Source of the DNA: Actinobacteria bacterium ATB1
GTDB lineage: Bacteria; Actinomycetota; Acidimicrobiia; UBA2766
Length of the DNA stretch: 19,967 nucleotides
Direction: 5' to 3'
Assembly (NCBI GenBank): GCA_021404985.1
Contig: QWHP01000011.1
Span: forward strand, 1-19,967
The position numbers and the translations under genes are program-made. The notes under the pieces are model-generated. The model was not told the DNA's origin. It did not search any database and was given only the letters and a program-made list of their open reading frames with translations. Position 1 is the first letter of the stretch. Each line of letters begins with the position of its first letter. This document shows, piece by piece, positions 6,947 through 14,780 of this stretch.

Positions 6947-7843
6947 ATGATCGCTAGGACGGCGCCGTCCTTGGGGTAAACCCCTTCAACGCCTACGACT
7001 GGTTCCTACTCGGCCTGACGGCCGCGGGTTTCGGATCCGCATTCCTCTTCATCGCCGTGGCTCTGCGTTCGTACCCGCCCGGTGCCATCGCCCTCGGCCG
7101 CCTCCTGTTCGGGCTCGCGACGATCGAGGCGGTTCCGGCCACCCGCAAGCCGGTCACGCGCTCCGACTGGCCTTGGATCGCCGTTCTGGGGACCATCTGG
7201 TTCGGCATTCCGATGATCCTCTTCCCGATCGCCCAGCAGAGTGTGGCCTCGTCGATCGCAGGCATGCTGACCGGATCCATGCTGATCTTCGCCGTGTTCG
7301 TGGGGATGGTGTGGCACCACCAGATGCCGCAGAGGCCGACTCTGATCGGCGTGCTCGTCGGATTCGGCGGGATACTCATGATCTCTTCGCCCAAGGTCGT
7401 GGGGGAAGAGGCGGCCCCATGGGGGATCTCACTCATCCTCTTCGCCGTCTTGCTCTACGCGATCTCCGTCCACATCGCCGCCCCGCTCCAGCAGCGCAAC
7501 GGCGCCCTCCCGGTCGTGATGCGCGTTCTGGCCGTGTCGTCGGTCGTGGTCTTCCCTCTGTCCCTGTTCGGCTTCGCGGACAGCGATCCGGAACCCCTGC
7601 CCAGCCCGGCACTCGTGGCTCTCGGTCTACTCGCCACGGGCGTGGCCCCGTTGCACTCACGACCCTCGTGGGACGCACCGGGGCCGAACACGGGTCGGTG
7701 TCCGTGTACTTCATCCCAGTGGTGGCTGCCGTCCTCGGCTGGACCTTCCTCGCGAGGACCTGACCCCACCTGCGATCGCCGGCACCGCCCTCGTCCTCGC
7801 TGGAGTCTGGCTTGCGGGCAAGGGAGGAACGAAACGCGGTTGA
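6947..7843 (+). pseudogene. EamA/DMT-family permease, reading frame broken three times
   Basis: Three successive frames encode one EamA-type drug/metabolite transporter. The longest part, from about 6977, reads FLLGLTAAGFGSAFLFIAVA and then PPGAIALGRLLFGL, and runs to LVALGLLATGVA near 7645. The protein continues one frame back as LTTLVGRTGAEHGSVSVYF... to LGWTFL near 7750, then one frame back again as EDLTPPAIAGTALVLAGVWL, ending at TGA 7841-7843. No start codon exists in the first frame before 7057, which is inside a helix. Restoring one G in the run at 6973-6976 would connect it to ATG 6947. With three single-base restorations the product is 299 aa, the normal EamA length with about ten helices. 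Residues otherwise look conserved, so this is either a recent pseudogene or indel errors in the assembly. The solute is unknown. Confidence 0.8.
6956..6971. repeat. perfect 16-bp palindrome
   Basis: AGGACGGCGCCGTCCT is identical to its reverse complement. It lies between sdhB and the recognisable part of the EamA gene, and a second small hairpin (GGGG-TAAA-CCCC, 6973-6984) follows 1 nt later. It could be a protein-binding site, part of a terminator, or coding sequence if the EamA protein starts at 6947. Confidence 0.5.
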
Positions 7844-7884
7844 TCGGACACCCGGGCTGCGTCCGACTGCCCCGTCGGTGGGTC

Positions 7885-7890
7885 TACACT
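7885..7890 (+). promoter_or_regulatory. putative -10 element of the HIRAN-like gene
   Basis: TACACT ends 8 nt before the ATG at 7899, and no Shine-Dalgarno sequence lies between. This fits a leaderless actinobacterial promoter. No -35 match is evident. Confidence 0.45.
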
Positions 7891-7898
7891 GCCGTCCG

Positions 7899-8699
7899 AT
7901 GTCGACAACCGAGCTGTTCCAGCGCCAACCCGACAACGAGATCGACGAGTCGACAGGGACACCCGTCGTCGGCTTCGGCTTCGGTCTCCGTGACGCGGCG
8001 ACACGGGCGCCCCTGCCCGAGGGCGACCCGAGTCTTGTTCAGCGTGGCGTGCAGGTCGTCGACCTCATCGCCTTGGACCAGTTTCCATACGCGATGGCGG
8101 ATCCGTCCTTCGACCCCGGTCAGACCCTGGAGCTCGTACCCGACCATAACCAGGGGGGAGCAGTCGGAGTCTGGGACAGGACTCGGCAGGTCCAGGTCGG
8201 CTGGCTGCCCGGCCTCGCCGCCACGGACGTCAACGAGTCGCTCGCGCAGGGACGCTCACAGCATGCGGTGTCCCTCTGGGCTCGGCGCACCGCCGACAAC
8301 CGAAGGACAGGGCTGCGGGTCGCGATCTCCACCGAGGTGCTCCCAATAGAAGGGCACATTCCGAGCCCGCACGCCGCAGAGGCACAACCCCCTCCGCCCT
8401 TCACCCAGACAACCCCGCAGGAGGAGTGGTCGCCCGTCGAACAGGCCGGCGAGGCTCCCCAGGCGAGGGGGATCCTCTGGGCACTCGTCGGTGTCCTGCT
8501 CGCGGTCGTCATCGTCGTGGCTCTCTGGTTCGCCTTCTTCCGCGGCGGTGGGGAATCGGAGCCGCCGACGACCACACCCATCGAGTCTACGACTACCCGT
8601 GAGGAAACCACGACCTCGACAGCGCCCCCGACGTCCGACACGACCCTCCCGCCGTCGACCCTCCCGCCCGCTCCACCCACCGCACCGCCTCCCTCCTGA
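7899..8699 (+). CDS. HIRAN-like domain protein with C-terminal membrane anchor and Thr/Pro tail
   Basis: The product has 266 aa. Residues about 22-145 contain a HIRAN-like domain. The strongest part is TLELVPDHNQGGAVGVWDRT followed by RQVQVGWLP (77-104), which parallels the HIRAN pattern L-V-x-E-P-x-N-x-x-x-x-A-V-x-V-W...V-G-Y/W-L-P. A Pro-rich linker (151-190) leads to one membrane helix at about 191-214 (ILWALVGVLLAVVIVVALWF). A tail of Thr, Pro and Ser (222-266) follows. With this arrangement the HIRAN-like part should be cytoplasmic and the tail outside. HIRAN domains are known from Rad5/HLTF helicases, where they bind DNA ends, so a membrane-tethered version is unusual. ATG at 7899 is preferred because TACACT lies just upstream. 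The domain call is by motif only. Confidence 0.72.
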   Translation: MSTTELFQRQPDNEIDESTGTPVVGFGFGLRDAATRAPLPEGDPSLVQRGVQVVDLIALDQFPYAMADPSFDPGQTLELVPDHNQGGAVGVWDRTRQVQVGWLPGLAATDVNESLAQGRSQHAVSLWARRTADNRRTGLRVAISTEVLPIEGHIPSPHAAEAQPPPPFTQTTPQEEWSPVEQAGEAPQARGILWALVGVLLAVVIVVALWFAFFRGGGESEPPTTTPIESTTTREETTTSTAPPTSDTTLPPSTLPPAPPTAPPPS

Positions 8700-8734
8700 G
8701 CGACTCGGCCCTGATGAGCGGTACCGCCTGTCGG

Positions 8735-8740
8735 TAGGCT
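8735..8740 (+). promoter_or_regulatory. putative -10 element of the acyltransferase gene
   Basis: TAGGCT fits TANNNT and lies 36 nt before the TTG start. CTGATG at 8711-8716 is a possible weak -35 at 18-nt spacing (3 of 6 matches to TTGACA). Confidence 0.35.
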
Positions 8741-8764
8741 GGGGTCACGGCATCGTCAGGGCAC

Positions 8765-8773
8765 AAGGAGGGG
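8765..8773 (+). promoter_or_regulatory. strong ribosome binding site fixing a TTG start
   Basis: AAGGAGGGG lies 3 nt before the TTG at 8777, and its AAGGAGG core has normal spacing. This decides for TTG 8777 over the in-frame TTG at 8786. Confidence 0.7.
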
Positions 8774-8776
8774 CTC

Positions 8777-10180
8777 TTGCGCAGGTTGAGTGGGATAGAC
8801 GCGGCGTTTCTCTACGGCGAGACGCCCTCTTGGCACATGCACGTCTCGGCCCTCATGATTCTCGACCCGTCGAGCTGCGGGGGACGTTTCAGGGGCGAGC
8901 ACTTCCGGGAACTCATCGAGAGCCGTCTTCATGTGGTCCCCCAGTTCCGCTGGAAGCTGCGCAAGGTGCCCTTCGGTATCGACAGGCCGGTGTGGGTGGA
9001 CGACGTGGAATTCGACCTCGACTTCCACATCCGGCGAATCGCGGTCCCCGCGCCCGGTGGAACCGAGCAACTCGGCAACCTCGTCGGCGAGCTCATCCCC
9101 TTGAAACTGGATCGCACCCGCCCGCTCTGGGAGATGTGGGTCATCGAGGGCCTCGAGGGCGGGCAGGTGGCTGTCCTCGCGAAGGTGCACCACTCGATCA
9201 TCGACGGCGCCTCGGGCGCCGAGCTCATGAAGCTCATCTTCGACATGACTCCCGACGCCCCCATCCAGCCAGCGCCTCCCTGGACACCGGAGGAAGAAAG
9301 CCCGTCGGGCTTGGAACTTCTCGGTCTGGGTGTGAGACGAGCGGCCACCACTCCGTATCGGATGACTCGCCTCGCCGAGTCTTTCGTCAGGCAGGGCCTC
9401 ACCGTTGCCGGATTCCTCAGACGCAAGAACGCCCCCACACTCCCGTTCCAGGCACCGCGGACGCGCCTCAACGCGGACATCTCACCGAGCCGTCGACTCG
9501 CCATGGCGAAGGTGCCTCTGGAAGAGGTCAAGGCCGTCAAACATGCTTTCGGCGTGAAGGTGAACGACGTCGTGCTCGCTCTCGTCGCATCGAGTCTGCG
9601 TCGCTACCTGGCGTCGCACGGGGAGTTGCCCGACAGGCCCTTGGTCGCGCAAGTGCCCGTGTCTGTCCGGGCGGAGGGCGATGCCGAGTCCGGCACGCAG
9701 GTGGCAGCCATGTTCTCATCTCTCGCAACCGACATCGAGGATCCGGGCGAGCGACTCCTCGCCGTTCACGAGAGCACGCAATCGGCCAAGGAGATGCAGC
9801 AAGCGCTGGCGGTCGACAAGATCATCGGTCTGACGGAGGCTTTCTCGCCGGGGCTCATCGAGGTGGCAGCCCGCATGTACACCGCTGCGCAGCTCGACAG
9901 CCGTACACCGCCGATCTTTAACCTCATCGTCTCGAACGTCCCCGGACCTCCTTTCCCGCTCTACGTCGCCGGCGCTCAGCTCACTGCGATGTATCCGATG
10001 GGGCCTCTCCTCTACGGAGGAGCGCTCAACGTTTCGGTGATCAGCTACCTCGATTCCATGGACTTCGGATTCCTCTCCTGCCGTACGACAGTGCCGGACG
10101 TCTGGACGATCGCAGAGGGGATCCCGCTCGCCCTGAAGGAGTTGATGGATGCGGCCCCGACCCCCGTCACGATCGAGTGA
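8777..10180 (+). CDS. wax ester synthase/diacylglycerol acyltransferase (WS/DGAT)
   Basis: The product has 467 aa, the usual size of the family. The start RRLSGIDAAFLYGETPSWHMH matches the L-S-x-x-D-A-x-F-L-x-x-E...H-M-H opening of WS/DGAT proteins. The catalytic HHxxxDG is HHSIIDG (138-144). PLW (116-118) precedes it, VNDVVLALVASSLRRYL lies in the C-terminal half, and SNVPGPPFPLYVAGA is the family's late signature. The enzyme joins acyl-CoA to a long-chain alcohol or to diacylglycerol at the inner membrane face, giving storage wax esters or triacylglycerol, and is common in actinobacteria. The TTG start is supported by AAGGAGG. The C-terminus is intact. It appears to be a single-gene unit. 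Confidence 0.95.
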   Translation: MRRLSGIDAAFLYGETPSWHMHVSALMILDPSSCGGRFRGEHFRELIESRLHVVPQFRWKLRKVPFGIDRPVWVDDVEFDLDFHIRRIAVPAPGGTEQLGNLVGELIPLKLDRTRPLWEMWVIEGLEGGQVAVLAKVHHSIIDGASGAELMKLIFDMTPDAPIQPAPPWTPEEESPSGLELLGLGVRRAATTPYRMTRLAESFVRQGLTVAGFLRRKNAPTLPFQAPRTRLNADISPSRRLAMAKVPLEEVKAVKHAFGVKVNDVVLALVASSLRRYLASHGELPDRPLVAQVPVSVRAEGDAESGTQVAAMFSSLATDIEDPGERLLAVHESTQSAKEMQQALAVDKIIGLTEAFSPGLIEVAARMYTAAQLDSRTPPIFNLIVSNVPGPPFPLYVAGAQLTAMYPMGPLLYGGALNVSVISYLDSMDFGFLSCRTTVPDVWTIAEGIPLALKELMDAAPTPVTIE

Positions 10181-10198
10181 CCGGTTCGAGGGGTCGGG
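10156..10198 (+). other. inverted repeat over the acyltransferase stop codon
   Basis: CCCGACCCC (10156-10164) and GGGGTCGGG (10190-10198) are perfect 9-nt complements. Inside them GTCAC (10166-10170) and GTGAC (10177-10181) form a second stem with a 6-nt loop. The structure spans the stop codon and has no T-tract. It may stabilise the mRNA end or aid termination. The rest of the gap to 10399 shows nothing recognisable. Confidence 0.35.
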
Positions 10199-10399
10199 TC
10201 GTCGGCCGGCCTGCGCCTGCACGGCTCCGCCGGGAACGAGCTCCACGCCCTCCTCGCCGGACTTCAGCCACTGGCATGGACTCCTTCGTCACCAAGGCGC
10301 CTTTCCGGCACTGCCGATGGATCCTGCGGCCACGGTTCCGGACCGAAATAGGCTGAAGGGGACCACAGCCGAGCGGTGCAGTGCACCAAGGGGACACTA

Positions 10400-11056
10400 A
10401 TGTCGATCTTCGGTCGAAGGGCCACGGCGCTGCCCGGTCCGGGCGAGGCGCTCCCCGGCCGGACAACACCCGTCCACTCGGGCGACACCCACCACGTCAC
10501 CGGCCGCCCACTCCATCCCCCCTTTCCGACCGGTCTCGTGACCGCAGTGTTCGGGATGGGCTGCTTTTGGGGAGCGGAACGTCTCTTCTGGGAGATACCG
10601 GGGGTCTGGACCACCGCCGTCGGGTACGCCGCCGGCACCACACCGAATCCGACCTACGAAGAGGTCTGCTCGGGTCGCACGGGCCATACCGAGGCAGTCC
10701 TCGTCGTCTTCGATCCCGGAGCTGTCGCCTATGTCGATCTGCTCAGGAGGTTCTGGGAAGGGCACGACCCGACCCAGGGCATGCGTCAAGGGAACGACGT
10801 GGGCACCCAATACCGCAGCCTTGTCGGAACCACGTCCGAGAGCCAGACCACGGCCGCGACCGAATCGCGTGCCGCCTACGCCGCTTCCCTCTCCAGCGCC
10901 GGATACGGCCCGATCACCACAGAGATCGTCCGCGACCCGAGCTTCTATCACGCCGAGGACTACCACCAGCAGTATCTGTCCAAGAACCCCTTCGGTTACT
11001 GCGGGATCGGCGGTACCGGCATTGCGTGCCCGACGAGCCTCCACACGCCGGACTGA
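10400..11056 (+). CDS. msrA: peptide-methionine (S)-S-oxide reductase
   Basis: The product has 218 aa. It reduces methionine-S-sulfoxide in proteins and free methionine, regenerated by thioredoxin. The catalytic motif GCFWGAE places the nucleophilic Cys at C55. The following segments match MsrA: GVWTTAVGYAAGTTPNPTYE, VCSGRTGHTEAV, FWEGHDPTQGMRQGNDVGTQ with YRS, and FYHAEDYHQQYLSKNP. The C-terminal C201 and C210 (YCGIGGTGIAC) are candidate resolving cysteines, as in the three-Cys E. coli enzyme. ATG at 10400 follows AAGGGG with good spacing. The first 40 residues are a Pro/Gly-rich extension before the domain, also common in larger MsrA proteins. Confidence 0.95.
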   Translation: MSIFGRRATALPGPGEALPGRTTPVHSGDTHHVTGRPLHPPFPTGLVTAVFGMGCFWGAERLFWEIPGVWTTAVGYAAGTTPNPTYEEVCSGRTGHTEAVLVVFDPGAVAYVDLLRRFWEGHDPTQGMRQGNDVGTQYRSLVGTTSESQTTAATESRAAYAASLSSAGYGPITTEIVRDPSFYHAEDYHQQYLSKNPFGYCGIGGTGIACPTSLHTPD

Positions 11057-11171
11057 CACGAAGAGACCAGTGGGGAAGATCGAAGCAGGAGCTTGGCAGG
11101 TTGTCTCCGAACGCCTGAGGTCAGGGGTACGGACTCCCCGCGATGCGCCCGGAGCTGCATGGGAGGCATGG

Positions 11172-13868
11172 ATGCAGGGCAGTGAAGCGGCCTCCGCGCG
11201 ACAAACGAACGGAGACGCCAAGGACGGCTTCGGTGCGAAGTGGGCAACCGCGGCGCTGCCGGCGATTGGCCTCGGTGTCTTCGCTCTCTCCGTTGCCCTC
11301 GCAGCCTTGAGCGTTGCGCTGGCGATGACCACGGCGTACGACGTTTCTCTGTGGGGCCCCGGCGGAGAAGCCATCCTCTTCTGGGCACCGGCAGGCTTCG
11401 GAGTCGCCATGCTCGCGCTCCTCTCGGGAGGCCGCCGCGTTGACGCAGCGGCCGCCCTGTTTGGCGCCGAGCTCGTTGTGTGGGCAACCCTCGAGGGCTG
11501 GGGGGCCGGATCGATCCTCAGCATCGCTCTTCTGGCCCAGAGCTACCTCGGCGCCTTCCTCTTGCGTCGCCATCAGGGATCGGGTGGCGTCCTCGGTGGC
11601 ATCCGAGACGTCCTCGGGCACTTGGCCGCGGCATTCCTCGCCCCCCTGATCCCGTCGGTGGTCGTTGCCCTCGCAGTGGCAACGGTGGACGGATCATCGT
11701 TTCTCTCGGTAGCCCAGGCCTGGTACCTCGCTAACGCTCTCGGCATCCTCGTCGTGACGCCGTTCATCGTCGTCTGGACACGGCGTGTCCGCCGACCCCT
11801 CCGGCACCCGGTCTGGCACGACCTGCTCGCGACCGGCTTCGTGATCGCCGTGCCGATCGCCTTCACCTTCCTCGTTCCCGGATCTGACAGCCTTCTCGTA
11901 CCCTTGGCCTACCTGACCCTGCCCGCACTCCTCTGGACGGCGTGGACGACCGGCCCGCGGGGAGCCACAGCCGCTGTGCTCTCGGTTTCCCTCCTGGCGA
12001 TCACCCTCACGGCCGCAGGTCTCGGACCTTTCACCGGAGTCGAGGCCATGGGACTCGCCGGCTGGGTGGCGTTGCAGAGCTATGTGGTCGTCTGTTCTCT
12101 CACCACGATGTTCTTCACTGCCGCCATTGCGCAGCAACGCGAGGCACGCAAGTCCTTGGAGGAGAGGAACGCTGCTCTCGCAGAGGCAGCCCTGATGAGC
12201 ACGGCGTTCGAACACGCCGTCGAGGGCATCGTGAGAGTCGGGAACGGCGGCGAAGTGCTCTACGCCAACCCCGCGTTCGAGAAGCTCGTTCCGACGCGGT
12301 CACCGGGTGAGCCGGCGTTCTGGGTCGACCTCGTGGACGTGCGCGACAGGGAGGGCATGCGCCGTGCAGTCGATGAAGCCCGCCGTTCGGGACGGAGCCG
12401 CCTCGAGTGTAGGCTCCCCGACCCCTCCGGCGGTGTCCGGGAGACGGAGATGACGATCGTCGCCGATGGGGAGCTTGCGGACGTCCCCGAAGCCGAAAGG
12501 GCGCCTCGGGGGCTTCACGTCTTCATCCGCGACATCACCGAGCGCAAGGTCGCACAAACTCGCCTCGCCCACCAGGCGAGCCACGATGCGCTCACAGGTT
12601 TGCCGAACCGTGCCCACTTCCTCAGGGCGACACGGGAGGCGATCTCCGCGCAGGTGGGCGCTCCCGCGGCCTTCGACGGCATCGCAGTTCTCTACCTCGA
12701 TCTGGACCGATTCAAGATCGTGAACGACAGCCTCGGGCACGAGGCCGGCGACCGCCTCCTTCGGGCGGTTTCGCGCCGGCTCCTCAGGGTGCTCGCGCAT
12801 ACCGGCCTCCTCGCGCGGCTCGGCGGCGACGAGTTCGGCGTCCTCGTGGAAGGCGTGAGGGATCTCACCGATGTCCTCCACCTCGCAGACCGGGTCCACC
12901 GCGCGTTCTCGGATGCTTTCACGGTCGGGAGCGAGGAGATGTACTCCTCCGTCAGCATCGGGATCGCAGTGTCACTGCACGACTCGACCTCTGCGACGGA
13001 CCTCCTGCGTCATGCGGACATCGCGATGTACAAGGCGAAGGACGCGGGCCGTGCCCGCAGCGTGGTCTTCGACGAAGACCTGCGCGACGGCATCGAGACG
13101 CGGCTGACGCTGGAGAACGCCCTCCATCGGGCACTCGACCGCAACGAGCTCCAACCTTGGTACCAGCCGTTCTACGACATCGAGGGAACGACGATCACTG
13201 GGGTCGAGGCACTGGTCCGTTGGGTGCGTCCCGGATCGCAACCGGAGACCGCCGCGTCCTTCATCGAGTCTGCCGAGGAGTGCGGCTTGGTCGTGCCGCT
13301 CGGGACGTCGATGCTGACCCGTTCCTGTGCGCAGGTGGCGTCCTGGCGAGACGCTGGGCTCTTCCCGGAGACGGCACGCCTACACGTCAACGTCTCACCC
13401 AGGCAGGTGAGCCGTGGAGACCTCACCACGACGATCGCGACGATCCTCGACAGCACGGGTCTTGTGCCGCAGTGCCTGTGCGTGGAGGTGACCGAGACCG
13501 TGCTCCTACACGATCCCGACCGCTCGCGACTCCAGCTCGCCGAGCTCGCCGAGGCGGGGGTCGGGATCAGCATCGACGACTTCGGCACGGGGTACTCGTC
13601 GCTCAGCCACTTGCGCCGCTTCCCGCTCGATTGCCTCAAGATCGACCGGTCCTTCGTTCACGGCATCCTTCACCGTTCCGAGGACGCGGCGATCGTCGAG
13701 GCGACGATCCTCCTCGCCCACTCTCTTGGTGTGTACGTCATCGCCGAGGGAGTCGAATCCGAGGGACAGCGAGCCCGCCTCGAGGAGATGGGTTGTGATC
13801 ACGTGCAAGGGTTCCATCTCGCCCGCACCGCCCCCGCAGAGGACGTGATGGGGATGCTGTCTGCGTGA
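11172..13868 (+). CDS. MASE1-like sensor with PAS, GGDEF and EAL domains (cyclic-di-GMP enzyme)
   Basis: The product has 898 aa. Residues about 24-320 are a multi-helix membrane region of the MASE1 type (GPGGEAILFWAPAGFGVAML, WYLANALGILVVTPFIVVW). A coiled segment (321-343) leads to a PAS domain (about 344-460, ending FIRDITERK). A GGDEF domain follows (about 461-632), with LDRFKIVNDSLGHEAGD at 511-527 and an intact GGDEF at 551-555. The EAL domain has EAL at 679-681, NVSPRQ (740-745), VEVTET, DDFGTGYSSL (802-811), LKIDRSF, AEGVES and VQGF, so the metal and catalytic residues are present. No RxxD inhibitory site precedes GGDEF. It probably makes and/or degrades c-di-GMP in response to a membrane or PAS signal. 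ATG at 11172 is chosen for GGGAGG 5 nt upstream. GTG 11070 is in frame but has a weaker site. Confidence 0.93.
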   Translation: MQGSEAASARQTNGDAKDGFGAKWATAALPAIGLGVFALSVALAALSVALAMTTAYDVSLWGPGGEAILFWAPAGFGVAMLALLSGGRRVDAAAALFGAELVVWATLEGWGAGSILSIALLAQSYLGAFLLRRHQGSGGVLGGIRDVLGHLAAAFLAPLIPSVVVALAVATVDGSSFLSVAQAWYLANALGILVVTPFIVVWTRRVRRPLRHPVWHDLLATGFVIAVPIAFTFLVPGSDSLLVPLAYLTLPALLWTAWTTGPRGATAAVLSVSLLAITLTAAGLGPFTGVEAMGLAGWVALQSYVVVCSLTTMFFTAAIAQQREARKSLEERNAALAEAALMSTAFEHAVEGIVRVGNGGEVLYANPAFEKLVPTRSPGEPAFWVDLVDVRDREGMRRAVDEARRSGRSRLECRLPDPSGGVRETEMTIVADGELADVPEAERAPRGLHVFIRDITERKVAQTRLAHQASHDALTGLPNRAHFLRATREAISAQVGAPAAFDGIAVLYLDLDRFKIVNDSLGHEAGDRLLRAVSRRLLRVLAHTGLLARLGGDEFGVLVEGVRDLTDVLHLADRVHRAFSDAFTVGSEEMYSSVSIGIAVSLHDSTSATDLLRHADIAMYKAKDAGRARSVVFDEDLRDGIETRLTLENALHRALDRNELQPWYQPFYDIEGTTITGVEALVRWVRPGSQPETAASFIESAEECGLVVPLGTSMLTRSCAQVASWRDAGLFPETARLHVNVSPRQVSRGDLTTTIATILDSTGLVPQCLCVEVTETVLLHDPDRSRLQLAELAEAGVGISIDDFGTGYSSLSHLRRFPLDCLKIDRSFVHGILHRSEDAAIVEATILLAHSLGVYVIAEGVESEGQRARLEEMGCDHVQGFHLARTAPAEDVMGMLSA

Positions 13869-13890
13869 TGTCCGCGGCGGAAGATGCGTC

Positions 13891-14634
13891 TCAGCCCGGC
13901 TCGGTGCAGACGGCAGAGATGACCGCATGGGGGTTCACGTACGGGCCGGTCATCGACTGGAAGTGCATCTCGATGTGGATATGGCTCGGCGTCGACTTGG
14001 CGTTTCCGGTGTTGCCGACCGTACCGATCTGAAGGCCCGTCTCGACACGCTGGCCGACCTCCACCGTCACCGAGTCGAGGTGGGCGTAGTAGTACCACCA
14101 GCCGTCGTCACCTGCCACCCACACACGGGCACCTCCCAGCGTCCCGTCGTCGGTCGGCACGGCCTTCGTCACGGTCCCCCCGACGATCGCCGTCGCTGGA
14201 CTCCCTTTGCTGGCGAAGAGGTCGGTGCCCTTGTGGGCCCGCCCACCGGGCCGGGACGCGCCAAACGTGTCCTCGTACCTGTATGGGGACTCGGCAGGGC
14301 ACGCCCATGTCAGCGCCCCGTTCTGTGACTGCGGGGTGGTCTGCCCCGCGGACTCGCTGGTCCTGAGTGGAAACAGGACGGCAACGACGAGCACCGCGAG
14401 CACTGTCAGAAGCCCCGCAGAAGTCGCGAGCGCGACTCGCGGTGACATCCTGTACCCGGTCCCGGTCCTCGGGTCGGGTGAGGCATCGTGCCTGCCCCTG
14501 GACGGCCCGCCACCGACAGCGTGGTGAGCGTGGAGGCCTCTGGAATCGTGGGCACCCACAGTACCAGTCGCCGCCTCGCTGGTACCTGCATCACGGGCAC
14601 CTTCCGCGTCGAGGGAGTTCGGCGTGTCTGTCAT
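13891..14634 (-). CDS. M23 (LytM-type) metallopeptidase, membrane-anchored
   Basis: The product has 247 aa. A hydrophilic N-terminus of about 65 residues rich in Asp, Gly and His precedes one membrane helix (67-91, VALATSAGLLTVLAVLVVAVLF). The extracellular M23 domain then has RAHKGTDLF (zinc ligands H134 and D138), YYYAHLDSV (H185), VGQRVETGLQIGTVGNTG, and SHIHIEMHF (H218, H220). All the usual zinc and catalytic residues are present, so an active peptidoglycan endopeptidase is likely, probably acting in wall remodelling. ATG at 14634 is the first reasonable start. An internal ATG at residue 63 would still keep the helix. It converges on the cyclic-di-GMP enzyme gene with only 22 nt between stop codons. 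Confidence 0.9.
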   Translation of the reverse strand: MTDTPNSLDAEGARDAGTSEAATGTVGAHDSRGLHAHHAVGGGPSRGRHDASPDPRTGTGYRMSPRVALATSAGLLTVLAVLVVAVLFPLRTSESAGQTTPQSQNGALTWACPAESPYRYEDTFGASRPGGRAHKGTDLFASKGSPATAIVGGTVTKAVPTDDGTLGGARVWVAGDDGWWYYYAHLDSVTVEVGQRVETGLQIGTVGNTGNAKSTPSHIHIEMHFQSMTGPYVNPHAVISAVCTEPG

Positions 14635-14768
14635 GTCGACCGTTGCATCTCAGATCGGACCTCCCATACCCGGCCGCTGAACCATATGTCCCCTTCACAA
14701 GTGATTCCCGAGGCGATCTCCCACCCGGAGATGACTTGGGTCTGGGTCAACTTCTGGGGTTTCGCGCC

Positions 14769-14774
14769 GATAAT
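14769..14774 (+). promoter_or_regulatory. putative -10 element of the gene at 14781
   Basis: GATAAT ends 6 nt before the ATG at 14781. No Shine-Dalgarno sequence is present, so a leaderless transcript is likely. The best -35 candidate is weak (GTCAAC at 17-nt spacing). Confidence 0.4.
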
Positions 14775-14780
14775 TGCCAC

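Noticed and set aside
7640..7765. Programmed ribosomal frameshifting as the reason for the split EamA frames
   Set aside because: Three separate shifts would be needed, no X-XXY-YYZ slippery heptamer or strong downstream structure is obvious, and the first shift would fall near the start codon.
11085..11170. Possible tRNA-like sequence before the cyclic-di-GMP enzyme (the minus-strand reading looked like translations often seen over tRNA genes)
   Set aside because: No T-arm GGTTCGA-type loop, no valid acceptor pairing and no anticodon arm could be formed on either strand.
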